Shown piece after piece: positions 35,421-45,917 of a stretch of DNA of 64,000 nt (position 1 is the stretch's first letter; each line of letters starts with the position of its first letter). The notes below the pieces were generated by a model. It saw only the letters and a list, made by a program, of their open reading frames with translations, did no database searches and had not been told where the DNA came from. A program made the translations under genes and the position numbers. The stretch is from Hyparrhenia diplandra (taxonomy: Eukaryota > Streptophyta > Magnoliopsida > Poales > Poaceae): positions 1-64,000 of the forward strand of contig JADLZK010011203.1 in the NCBI GenBank assembly GCA_015847255.1, written 5' to 3'.

Positions 35421-35711
35421 TGTCGGCGGCATTCGCCCCGACGCCTGACATGGAAGAGGAGGCGGGAGCGTCTACAAGCCCGGTGGCGGGGCCACGGCCC
35501 AAAGCGGAGTGAAGCCCAACCCGAGGATCTCCGGTCCTGAATGGAAGAGTGGCTAGCTATATATATATTCGCTGTGCGCAACTAAGAGAGGCATGAGAGA
35601 ATTGTAAACACATTTGAACTTCGTTAATCTTTCTTCTGCAATTACAATTCATAGCAGTACCTTTTTCCCCTTTCCCAAGTTCTCCCCTTCCTTGTATCGA
35701 TTGTCTTCACA
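35421..35711 (+). repeat. 3' LTR of the gypsy element
   Basis: It is 291 bp and starts TGTCGGCGGCATTCG directly after the polypurine tract. It aligns with 29958-30253 along its whole length with substitutions and small indels (for example tatatattcgctgtgcgc against tatatattatttttgtctgc). It ends TCTTCACA followed by TATTT. Confidence 0.92.
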
Positions 35712-35930
35712 TATTTGTTAATATTATTTAATTATAGATTAACTAGATTTAAAATATTCGTCTCGTGATTTACAACCAAACTGTGTAACTAGTTATTTTT
35801 TTACCTATATTTACTGCTCCGTACATGTGTGCCTAGATTGATGTGGTGTGATGTGACGAAGAGAGAGTGAAAAAACTTTTAGAGGGCAACTAAACAAGGT
35901 TAGAGTTCAGTTTGGAAGGACACTGAACCT
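35712..35930. mobile_element. Right part of the interrupted MITE
   Basis: After the TATTT duplication the sequence continues ttatagattaactag, attcgtctcgtgatttac, aaccaaactgtgtaactag and ends near aactaaacaaggttagagtt. This is a familiar order in a grass Tourist/hAT-like MITE. It complements the left fragment at 29880-29957. The assignment is by memory of the consensus. Confidence 0.5.
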
Positions 35931-37460
35931 CAAGTGGCAGTAGTCAACAAGCCAAGGTCAGTGTCGGCAGTCATAGTAGTGTCACCACTGGCACTCGGCT
36001 GACCAGTCACTGCCTACGTGGGATTGCATAGACACGTAAGAGCTTACGTCATAGACAAACTGTTGAGGCACATGTAAAAGTAAAATGAGCTGGCTCCGTG
36101 TTTGGTGATCTATCTATCCAAGGATTCCTCCTCTGGGTGTATCATGGCGTGATATGATATAGATAGTAGTCTGCGTACACGTATGGACCTTGTAAATTAG
36201 GATAGACCCATCACTCAATCACAGATTGTATCCTGCCTTTTTGTAATACATTCGTGCGTCCTCCTGGAGCATGGCACTGCAGGGGATGAGGCTGCTGGCA
36301 CCGGATCGACTATATCACGTCCATTCAGGTTTATTGATAGATGGAGCTTTCTAGCTCTTAGGGATCTGACAGCCACGTTGTTTGCTACTGAGGTTAAGCA
36401 GCTTGCTGCAAATGAATGTGTGTCGATCAGTAACCAAAAGCCAAGATGTACAGTTGATGTTTGTAGAAAGGGGAGAGCACCTTATCGCAGGTTCTCTCTT
36501 GTGAGGTTCACTCTTGTGCAGTGATAATGTACCAATGACTTGTATGTAGTCCATAAGAGCCAAGTGGCGAACTTGTAACAAGAATGATCAAATAATTCAT
36601 GCCATGACAACCAACCCAACGGAAACCAAATGTCTGGAAACAAGCATCTGAAAGCAACACAAATTGTTTAAACTTGACATGTGAAATGGCATCGATCAGT
36701 TTTTCAGTTAATGAAATAAGCCCCAACTAAGCCTAGGCAAAGTGGGGAAGCGCTCCTCGCACGTGTAATCAGATGTTTTGTTCTCCTTCTTATTATTAAT
36801 CAAAACCGAGTAACCGGATCTTTCAAAAAAAAAATGGCATCAGTTTTGGGGTAAAAGAATATAAAACAGGCAATATAGTTTCTAAAAAAGTCACAGTTCG
36901 GGTGACAACACCCTTGAGAAATAAAATGTATTTAATATAAAACCATTTATGATGCCTAAGCCCTTTATTCACAATCTGCCACAGACAGAGAGGGGAAAGG
37001 AGAAAAATTAAGCAGTATTTTGGTCATTTCAATTTCTGAAGTAGATTACAAATAAAATACAAGAGCAGAAATCAGAAAACTATCAATTCCTTTCAATGAA
37101 ATGAATGGAAAGGGAACTACATACCAATCTTCCATACATTGTGCTAGTAACTATGCTCCAGTCCCAGCTCTAGCTGACTACAGCTTTACACCAAATAAAA
37201 CAAGGCCAACAAGGTAATGCAGCAACTCTGCAACTGACATTAATTTTGTGTAGAAAGCCCGTGATGTCCAACCTGACATCTGAACAGACTGTAAAATTGT
37301 GACATTTAGACATTTTAACTCCTTAAGTCCACTGCAGGTAATTATACTTTGCCTTTTTATGCTCCAACCACAACTCTAGCTACTAAAGTTCTACATCAAA
37401 CAAAATTGGAATGGAGAAGCTTCCAGATCTCCATGCTGCTCAAAACTGCAACAGGGTATA
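35931..37460. other. Intergenic region downstream of the PPR gene
   Basis: No coding signal is seen. Near 36780-36832 the phrase ttaatcaaaaccgagtaacc, followed by an A run, could be the tail of a small retroposed sequence. The stretch nearest 37460 (about 37100-37460) may be the 3' UTR of the minus-strand PPR gene. Confidence 0.4.
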
Positions 37461-39413
37461 CTACCAATAGTCATTGCAAGAGCATTGACCATCCCTAAAG
37501 CAATGAAATCGATTGTTATCTCGAACAATAATTTCACGACAGGTTATCCTCGATATGAGCTTGATGGCAGAGTGGCAGTCACTGCATACTCGGAGGTTTT
37601 TGGTGACCCTAATGGTCTCTCCTGGTTCAGTAGTAAGGAGGCTGAATGCAATGGCAATTTTCTCACTGTGATGCACAAGCGTATGTTCCTTCTCCTCATT
37701 TTCAATGTCAAACATCACCACCTCGGTAGTTGGTTCATAGCCCATGGCCTTCATTTCCATACCTAATTGATCGAGCTTTCCATAGATTTGATCTGAGAGG
37801 GGATGTGATTTGTCTCCAACATGGAACTCGTGGACCTTACCATCAAGTTCAACCCAGCTAGATGCAGGAACCTTCTCAACCCCCTTTGCCTTCATTTCCA
37901 ACCTGAGCTTTGCGGCATCTTCCCATCTTCCACTGTTAGAGTATATGTTAGAAAGCATGACATAATTTCCAGAATTCCACGGCTCCAATTGGATGAGCTG
38001 CTTCAACACATGTTCAGCAAGGTCAGCATTCCGGTGGATCTTGCAGCCACCAAGGAGTGCCCCCCATACAACAGCATTCGCTTGCATCGGCATGTCCTCA
38101 ATCAACTGATGGGCCTCCTCTAGCAACCCTGCACGACTGAGCAGGTCGACCATAATACCATAATGCTCAATCCTAGGTCTCATGCCGTACGACTGAGTCA
38201 TGTTATGAAAATAGCGCTGCCCATCTTTTACAAGGCCAGTATGTGTACAGCTGTAGAGCAATCCGATGAAGGTATTATCGTTCAGTGCCATACCTGACTT
38301 CTTCATCTGGCCAACAAGCGCAAACGCAATCTTGTCATGGCCAGTCATGCCGAGCCCCAAGATCATTGCATTCCAGACAATGATATCTCTCTTCCTCATC
38401 TGCTGGAACACCATCCACGCCTCACCCGTGCTCCCGCACTTGGCATACATATCAATCAGTGCAGTACCCAGGACTGGGTTGTCAAGAACCTCATCCCAGT
38501 GCAGCATCCCAACTACTCTCCGTCCCAAATCCAAAGCACCTAACCTAGTGCACGCTGAGAGTGCTCCAGCCACTGTATAACAATCTGGTCTCATTCCCTC
38601 CACCTGCATTGCGAAGAACAGTTCCAGAGCCTCCTGTGGATGCCCATTGGGCGTACCCCCAACCATTGCGGCCCAAGCCACCACATCCTTGTTCCTCATC
38701 TTGTCAAACACTTCCCTGGCCTTGTCCATCACCCCACACTTGACATACAAGTCTAACGCCGCAGTCGCCACAAACACGTTCCCAGCAATCCCCTCCTGCT
38801 CTGCCACCCTCCACACCGCCTCCCCACTCACCAAATCAGCGACTCGAGCGCACGCGGTCAGGACCCGCACGGCTATGAAGCTGTCAGGGCGCATGCCACT
38901 CGCGAACGCCCTCCTTGCAACTCCAACAGCTTCCTCAGCACGTCCCGCATCCATGTACGCGGTGATGAGTGCGGTCCAGGAAACGGTGCTGGGGTGCGGC
39001 ATTTCGTCGAACGCCTTCTGGGCGTCTTGCAAGAGGCCGCATTTCGCATAGAGGTTGACGAGGGAGGTGAGGACGTGCGGGTTGGAGTGGGAGGGGAGCT
39101 TGAGGGAGCTGGCGTGGAGTTGCACGCCGGCGGGGAGCGGGTCGGGGAGCCGGGAGGCAGCCTTGATCGCGAAGGGGAAGGTGAGGTGGGACGGGTCGGG
39201 AAGGAGGGAGTGGAGGCGGAGGGCGTGGAGGTGAAGGCCCGAGGAAGAAACGGCGCGGAGAAGGAGCTGCGATAGGTCGGTGAGGAGGAGGAGGTCTAGG
39301 CGGAGGAGGCGGCCGTGGATGAGCTTCACGGTCAGCGGTGGGAGGTGGCTGCTGGGGCTGACGCCGCTGAGGAGGACACGCCGGATGGCCTCGTCGGCGG
39401 CGATGGCCGACAT
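37461..39413 (-). CDS. PPR protein, PLS class with DYW domain (650 aa)
   Basis: An uninterrupted 650-codon gene. Start ATG 39413 (MSAIAADEAIRRVLLSG) is the only in-frame Met near the first family-like sequence. The longer frame upstream runs through a poly-T-encoded Phe stretch and is not credible. PPR repeats fill about residues 60-480 (for example PHPSTVSWTALITAYMDAGR and KDVVAWAAMVGG). An E/E+ region follows, and the end is a complete DYW deaminase-like domain with HSEK (582-585), CSDC (610-613) and terminal CNDYW. These are the zinc-binding and catalytic elements of plant organellar C-to-U editing factors. Mitochondrial or plastid import is expected but not proven from the N-terminus. It resembles the Arabidopsis At3g08820 type from memory. 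The gene is intronless, as is normal for the family. Confidence 0.95.
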   Translation of the reverse strand: MSAIAADEAIRRVLLSGVSPSSHLPPLTVKLIHGRLLRLDLLLLTDLSQLLLRAVSSSGLHLHALRLHSLLPDPSHLTFPFAIKAASRLPDPLPAGVQLHASSLKLPSHSNPHVLTSLVNLYAKCGLLQDAQKAFDEMPHPSTVSWTALITAYMDAGRAEEAVGVARRAFASGMRPDSFIAVRVLTACARVADLVSGEAVWRVAEQEGIAGNVFVATAALDLYVKCGVMDKAREVFDKMRNKDVVAWAAMVGGTPNGHPQEALELFFAMQVEGMRPDCYTVAGALSACTRLGALDLGRRVVGMLHWDEVLDNPVLGTALIDMYAKCGSTGEAWMVFQQMRKRDIIVWNAMILGLGMTGHDKIAFALVGQMKKSGMALNDNTFIGLLYSCTHTGLVKDGQRYFHNMTQSYGMRPRIEHYGIMVDLLSRAGLLEEAHQLIEDMPMQANAVVWGALLGGCKIHRNADLAEHVLKQLIQLEPWNSGNYVMLSNIYSNSGRWEDAAKLRLEMKAKGVEKVPASSWVELDGKVHEFHVGDKSHPLSDQIYGKLDQLGMEMKAMGYEPTTEVVMFDIENEEKEHTLVHHSEKIAIAFSLLTTEPGETIRVTKNLRVCSDCHSAIKLISRITCREIIVRDNNRFHCFRDGQCSCNDYW

Positions 39414-39770
39414 CGAAGCGGCAAACGAAACGGGTTTTCCGTTAGAGCATCTCCAGTCCAGCTGCCGCCGTGGATGTTGCCGTTGCGGCCGTCGAGGGCC
39501 TGCTGGCGCCTTGTCGTCCTGCTGGTGCTCTTCCTCACCCGCCTCGAGGTCCAGGACGGCGTCACGGCGGGGAGGGATTGAGGCGTGCAAGAGGAGAAGA
39601 ACGGCGGTCGGCGGGTCTCGCGAGGTCGGCGTCGTACCCCGTCGCGGAGGAGGGCCGGCGAGAGCAGAGCTGCGGGAATGGCGGCGCGGGAGAGGTTTGT
39701 GGGCTGGCGGCGGAGAAGCAGACCCAGCAGGCTTGAGCCCAGTTGTTTTACGGCGGCAGCCAAAGTTTCT

Positions 39771-39771
<1 letters not shown>

Positions 39772-39809
<38 letters not shown>
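39772..39809 (+). repeat. (A)38 homopolymer upstream of the PPR gene
   Basis: 38 consecutive A followed by ccctaaaa. It lies about 360 bp upstream of the PPR start, in its promoter or 5' UTR. It could be a retroposon tail or a poly(dA:dT) promoter element, and the length is prone to assembly error. Confidence 0.9.
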
Positions 39810-39811
<2 letters not shown>

Positions 39812-40184
39812 CTAAAAAATCATAATAATACATATAAAAATAGAGTTGAAATACTTCGTGGTCCTTTTGCTTCAAAAAAAAAAAACTTTCTCATCCTAAA
39901 ACAGTGTACATTTAGCATTTCAAGAAGTAAATTAACTTTAAATTTAAAAAGTAATATTTCTTTGTGGAGCAACCTTGGCGGTCGTGGCGTCCACGTCGTC
40001 GAAATCGTGATTGGTCCGTTTTTTGCAAAAGAGTCCCTCGGTTTATGCGAAATCATGTTCCGACCCGCCCGGCCCCCCTCCTCCATGATAACTATGCTTG
40101 GATTTCTTTCAAGAAGACCCCACGAACTATGTGCCTTTTGCAATAACACCCCCGCCGGCCCTACCAAATATATCTGATCTCTCC

Positions 40185-40570
40185 TCACAAAAAAAAAAAA
40201 AAAAAAAACTAAAGCCTTTCCTCTCTCCGTCTTCTCCCGATGCGCCACATCTCGGGAGGGGGCGCCGCGCGCCGGCGCCTCCACCTCAGCCTCCCGGCCG
40301 AAGGCGCGGCCGCGGTATGAACTGGCGAGGGGCGGCAGCGTGGCCGCGCGGCGGCGGCCGGGCGGTGCGTGGCGGCGTGGCGGCCAGCCCCCCCTCCCTT
40401 CTCCTCCTCTCTGTGCGGTTAGGGTTAGGGTTGCGGTGCGAGGCGGTCTCCGGCGTGGGTGGCTCTATCACCAAATCCCTCGACCAGCGGCTAGGGGGGC
40501 GGGCCTGCGTCGCTGGCCGGGTGGGGTGCGGGATGGCGCGGCCCGCAGCGCGCCCTCTGGAATAAAAATT
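40185..40570 (+). promoter_or_regulatory. GC-rich island with TTAGGGTTAGGG box, possible bidirectional promoter/leader
   Basis: After an A run (40190-40208) the sequence turns strongly GC- and CpG-rich to about 40555. It includes a cctctctccgtcttctcc leader and ttagggttagggttgcgg near 40418-40436 (a telo-box, frequent in plant promoters). No convincing ORF is present. Its place about 0.8 kb upstream of the minus-strand PPR gene suggests a shared promoter region, or the first exon of a plus-strand transcript. This is an inference from composition only. Confidence 0.4.
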
Positions 40571-41068
40571 TGAAAAGTTAGGCCTTTTCTTTGTGGCCTG
40601 ACATATGATTCTGAGACAAATGCAGTGTAGTTGTTTCATTCTTCTAATGTGTTCGTAACCAGCATTTATTTATGAACCCAAATATAGCATATTACTTCAG
40701 CTCGATGTGGTTTTGACAGTACTTTTAATCCTACTTGAGTGAATTTCAGTGACATCATTCAGTTAGTTCAAAATTAACTCACTGCCTTATAACCACATTA
40801 AAAAATATTGTCCTTATTTCAGACTTTGTACGTAACAGTTTCCAGTGCTTCCAGTGAGTGCATTAGCTACTATTGGTATGATAGTTAGGAAATTACAACG
40901 ATTTAATATTGTTCCAAGCTCCTGAAGGCATTTGCTATACAAATATACTACTTTGCTGTTGTCCAGTTACATGTCGTGGTAGATCAGAATTTGAATTGAA
41001 ATCCTTCATGGACAACACAACATTTTATCTTTTCTCGATGCTTGAATATTTCCAAATTCCAGAATCTG

Positions 41069-41070
<2 letters not shown>

Positions 41071-41109
<39 letters not shown>
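41071..41109 (+). repeat. (T)39 homopolymer
   Basis: 39 consecutive T after aatctgtc. It is complementary in composition to the (A)38 run at 39772, so the two form an inverted A/T pair about 1.26 kb apart. Confidence 0.9.
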
Positions 41110-41111
<2 letters not shown>

Positions 41112-44100
41112 ATTAGAGAGATATTAGTCTATGCTGTGAAAAAACTGGGGTATCAATTATTTAGATTAGTGCTGTTTTGTCGTGCTAATGGAGAAAGAGG
41201 ACGAAATTATTTCCAAAATCCCTATATCAGTACCCTAAAGACTGGGGTATCAATGGCTCAAACCTTATTTGAAAGGCACCATCGATGGCAGTTCATTGAT
41301 GAAAAAAAAAATCATTGAAAGAGTGTAGCTCTTTAGCAGTAGAGAACTAGAGATTCTCTTTATAGATACGGCCAACTGAGTGAGCTGTAAGTGTGCAATA
41401 AGGTTATTCAGTTACCCTTTGCGCATTTAATTGTTCTGACAATAATCGTGTAGATTGGAATGTGTCACCATTTTTCTTGGCATCAGAAACCACAAGTTGT
41501 TCTCATGCAATTAGTACCTTGGTTGGTATATATTCATCCTTAACTGTTTTTTTATGCTACAGGATAACAGTCAAATTAGAAGAGACGGTGACAAATTAGA
41601 AGCACAGAACTATAAGATGTTGCTGTTTGTTCAGTTAACTTTTTGGTGTTTATGTCAGCTGCAAATCAATGCCTCACGAATTTTTAATTTCTGTGTTCGT
41701 ATGTTCCTCAAGGATACAACCATCTGCATCGATATGTAGTATGATGATTTTTATGCTTAACAGGAATTATTTTATTGCATATTTTTTCTTGTGCCATGAA
41801 TTGTGATGTGATATCACTTTACATTATCTTTTCACAATGAACCATGTAATTTTATAATTTTTCTCCTGAATAAGGTACCAACCATGATTCCCGAGATCTC
41901 CCCACTTGCCTTCATTTTGGTTTAAGTTTAGTTTACCAATTGCAGACTGTTTGAACTTCCATGTACCATGACAGAGACTGCCAATTGACATTGTGATCTA
42001 TCTTGACTCGAGTTACAGTTTTTAAAAAAGGTGTGATGTGGGTATCGCTACAGTTCAGTAAACCAAATAAATATCTTATCTTAGTTCGAGTAACAGGTAT
42101 TACAGTCCTGGATTGAGTTTGAGTAAAAGGTGTAGAGGATTATGTGAATTGAATTGGATGAAGTTTTTAAGATCTTGTTGAGGGTTAAACTATGAGGGTC
42201 TCATTGAGTTTTTTGTTGTTGATAACAGCTGATCGACAGAAGGTGTGAAGGGAAACTAAGTCTGGTATGTCCTCCTTTAGTTGAATCTTTTTTGAAAAAT
42301 GGAAGAATTACAGGCTTACAGCCATATATTTGTGCAGTAGATTTTGAATTTACTCAGTCTAAGAACCTTTGTTTTTGCTACCAGCTTGTACGAGATCTGT
42401 TCAGAGGATGATTTACTTGCTACAAATTTAGTTCAAAATTTTAGTCGGCTTCTACTAAAGCTTGGTGGTGCCCCTTTCAGCCTCAAGACATGCCGTACAT
42501 TGAAGTTGTACACTGCCTTTTGGCAGGCTAAGACATTCACGATAATTTGTGGTGAGTCTTCTGATTGTTCAATAAGGAAAATAGACAAACTATTATTCAT
42601 TCTAAATCCATATTTTTAGTTTAATCAGGAAAACATGATAGATAACAGGTGTTTTTATATAGGATTCATGATACACAAAAAGATATATAGGAGTAAATGG
42701 TGTCTTTATTTTCCTCTGACAATAAGGAGAAAGTGATTTAGTCTAGAAACATGTCTTGCTAATTTTATAAGAAGTTCCACAAAACTATATCAGCTTTGCC
42801 TGTATATCATTATGCCACCAATGCTTGCGTGCAGAAGCTAAATACTACAACTAAAAGAAAATAAAAATGGAAAGCAGGGCCATGCTTTCATCTTTGTCAT
42901 GCCCAATTAAAAACCAGTTTCAGCTCTATGTTCTTGTCTCCAGCCTCCAAACTGATATAACCAAGCTTTTGTGCTTCCACTCCAGCTACTATAATACGTT
43001 ACATGCCATAGGACCATCCCCAGGAGCGGATTGGTTATTTCAGTTTTGTTACATGCCATAGGAACATCCCAACATTCTGTTGCTTAGCCACAGCATTGCA
43101 TTGGTGGCTATTTTTGCCCTCATTATATTTGCTAATCTAGCTGTTTCCCAAGAATCTGGACCATACAACAATCAAAGCCTAAAAGAGTGAGACCTTCTTG
43201 AGGCTCTTATTTTTCTTTGCAGAGTTATAGAGACAATCCAACTTACCGACAGTTGTAGCTTCAGTTCTTGCTAATATTGGACCAGGGGCATGAATCTAAT
43301 AATTCAGAGCTTTTATACTGCAGTGCTATATTTGCATCCGTGAGTGAATGCATGTCTTTCTCTGTTAACTTCAAAGCTTTTGGGAGTACTACATGTAAGA
43401 AGGCTTTGCTTATATTTAACTAACCTGATGGTATAGAAACAGAGCCAAAGCTAGGATTAAGATATGAAAGCATTTTATCAGTCACCAGTTAGTGTGATTA
43501 CACCAAGGCATGTAACTCTTTATAAATTTGTCAATTGTATCACTGTCTTCACCGCTGACACCAAAGGTCTTTGCAGTAGCTCAGGGACTAACAGTAAGGT
43601 GGTGGAAAAGAGCTTAAGATTCAGTTTGGTGCTTTCAAGGTTGGGCCAGAATTTGTCAGAGCAAACTCTTCCATATGGCAACAAGGGCTCAAGTTCTTCC
43701 AGACATCCTATAGCCAGTATTTAGTACCCATAGATGGTCTTCGCTTCATACTAGCCGAGGTTGGTGGGTTCGAGTGCTAATCATTCTCACCCATAGATGA
43801 TCTTCGCTTCATACTAGCCGAAGTTATAGACATCAGCTGGGTCTGTTGCTCACAAGCTTCAAACAATTGTATGCTGCAGACTCCTCTGGTTTCTCAGACA
43901 AACGATCCATGGTCAGGTAATACATCTTCCTATTTTGATAATATACCACATTGCTGCTTAGAGTTTCTAGAGTTCTTATGAAGCTCATGGCTCAAGTTGA
44001 AATGGTATGCTTACATTTCTTCTACCAACAGTCTGGTCATTTTTCTCTTGGTGTTCATCATATATAAACTGCACATATGCTAGGTGGTTGGAGCTTTGAA

Positions 44101-44490
44101 ATGACAGGTTTCAATTAGAAGTTTGGTACTGTCCATAGTTTCAATACTTTATCTTAAAAAATGAAAAGGTGGGAAACCTACATATTATATTATTATATTG
44201 ATAAAAAAAAATGTTACACTGAATATGTGGTGTACCATGTTTTCATGAATCTCGGTATGCTTTTTAAGAGGCGTAATATGAATAACCTTCCACTCTACAT
44301 TAAATGCCTTATCTTTTATCTTGATTATTTATTTTTTTAGTTCCTAGAGAATATATCGGTGCTATATGACTGAAACACCAAAAAAAAATATAATAAACAG
44401 GGCTGGTGAGCTGGTGTTTGTGAACAGGTTGGACATTTTAATCCATTTCTAATTTACGCACATGGGGGCTGTGCGGATTGTCGGCACTTT

Positions 44491-44553
44491 GGGGATGTTT
44501 GGCGAAGTAAGCTACAGCAGCACCTGGCTGCTTATTTCGCAAACAAACACCCC
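44491..44553. repeat. 63-bp fold-back, MITE-terminal-like
   Basis: ggggatgtttggcgaagtaa is matched by cttatttcgcaaacaaacac on the other arm, with a short centre around ctacagcagcacctgg. It could be the remnant of a hAT-like MITE with both ends brought together, or a small hairpin. Confidence 0.6.
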
Positions 44554-45065
44554 TTGGATTGTTAGCTTGGTTTCAAAACAATTTACATTATTCATGTCCT
44601 TATTTTGGTTGCTTAGTTACCATGACTTAACTTTATCTATTATTGCAATACATCTATGATTTATTTTACGCAGCTCATGTGCGGGCCTTGTGCGGATGAA
44701 ACACACGAGGGAGCAAAGGTCCATCTTCTCGGTTTGTTTAAGCTCTCGGAGGTGCCATTGTTATTGGACTACTGGCAGCAGCGGTTGAAGGGTCTACTCG
44801 GGCTTAGTCATCGCACAAGTAGCAATGTTTGTATACGTTATCGGAGCGGCTTGGGTTCTGTTCATGAACCAATAAGCATCTTGTGCTTCTTTTATTTGAG
44901 CGGAACACACAAAATGAGCCTTCAATATAAATTTGGAGCGACAATTATTAAGAATAGTGCACCATCATGTATAACATGTTTTGTTATCTTGACTTGCCTT
45001 AAGAGGAGTGCTTGTTTTTTCTCACATAGAGTTGTGGCCAAATGCCCAAATAGAGTTGTGGCCAT

Positions 45066-45101
45066 GACTCGCCGCGCATGGGCGTAGCGCAAATCACTAG
45101 T
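45066..45101 (+). mobile_element. Possible Helitron 3' terminus
   Basis: cgccgcgcatgggcgtagcg forms a short GC stem-loop and is followed by caaatca and CTAG, then T. Helitrons end in a GC hairpin about 10 bases before CTRR and insert in front of a T. No 5' TC terminus or helicase was found, so this is tentative. Confidence 0.35.
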
Positions 45102-45917
45102 CTGTCTAAATGCATAAACTAATATATGTATTACTATATATAGTTGGCAAACGGATATTTTATAATATAATCCTATTTAGAGATACAATTCTTAACACAA
45201 TTATATTTTTTTTATAAATGTAGTCAAACTTGAATTTAGTTTACTCCTTGAAATATGATATTTGTACTTATTCAAGAACAGTAGGGAGTAAGTTCATTTT
45301 GACAAAAAATTTTTTTTTTTTTTTTACTAATTTCAACTTTTTCTGAGTTATATATTTTTAAAATCTGTTAGTTGCGTTATAGATGGCCAAGCGGGTCGCC
45401 CGGCCCAGCATCGGTGCGTGCCCTATGAGGGCCTGACCTTATAAGGCCCAGTGGCCCAATCGGGCCACCGGGCCGAAGTTACAGCTTAGACACGGCCCTA
45501 TGGAGACTTTAGTCGTGCCGTGTTTGGGCCGGCCCAGCCACTAAAACTCAAAATACCGAGGTCGCGAACGTCGTCGTCACAGTGGCCGCGCACGCACGTC
45601 GTCACAAAGGGAAGCAGGTGGAGAGGAAAGAGTTGAAGCTAGGATTTTGACATGGAATGATCTTTTATATTGAATCCAACGGTTGGAATGTATCATGAGG
45701 TAATCCTATGCTTTGGCTTCAACAGAGAAGTTTCATTTAAGTTTAAGGTGAAACAATAAGAGTGAATTTTAATTTAAAATAGAGGAAGTACCGTAGCAAT
45801 CTATCCATCTATATTGATTGGTGTCCAAAACACTTGAATTAAAAAAATTCCCTAAACAAACAAATTCTCTGTACAAGCCAAAGCACATTACATCACCTTT
45901 TGTACATTCTTGCATGT

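Larger units (their letters stand above)
29958..35711 (+). mobile_element. Full-length decayed Ty3/gypsy LTR retrotransposon
   Basis: Both LTRs begin TGTCG and end TCTTCACA, and TATTT flanks the element on each side (29953-29957 and 35712-35716). A primer-binding site complementary to initiator tRNA-Met (TGGTATCAGA, 30256-30265) follows the 5' LTR, and a polypurine tract (acccggggga, 35411-35420) precedes the 3' LTR. The internal region carries gag, protease, RT, RNase H and integrase remains in gypsy order, all frameshifted. The two LTRs differ at roughly 20 positions by eye, so the insertion is not very recent. The 5,754-bp length is complete. Mobility would need proteins from another copy. 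Confidence 0.93.
40571..45050 (+). other. Non-coding stretch with exon-like pieces; possible lncRNA or gene relic
   Basis: No ORF longer than about 145 codons and no known domain was found. Some places look like splice-bounded segments: tgctacag before 41563, gataacag before 42230 with a gtatgt about 36 bases later, and acgcag before 44676. There are two 35-bp copies of ccatagatgRtcttcgcttc plus the following bases at 43728 and 43792. Unspliced AT-rich sequence lies between. This would fit a spliced non-coding transcript starting in the GC island, or a decayed gene. I do not recognise a product. Confidence 0.3.

Noticed and set aside
39414..39875. Upstream extension of the PPR frame to 804 codons
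   Set aside because: It runs through a Phe stretch produced by the poly(A/T) run and has Pro/Arg-rich composition; family-like sequence begins only after ATG 39413.
40418..40436. Interstitial telomere repeat
   Set aside because: Only two TTAGGG units and no TTTAGGG array; better seen as a promoter telo-box.
43728..43826. tRNA/SINE-like B box (gggttcgagtgc)
   Set aside because: No A box at the right distance, no cloverleaf and no poly(A) tail; it lies in a small direct repeat instead.
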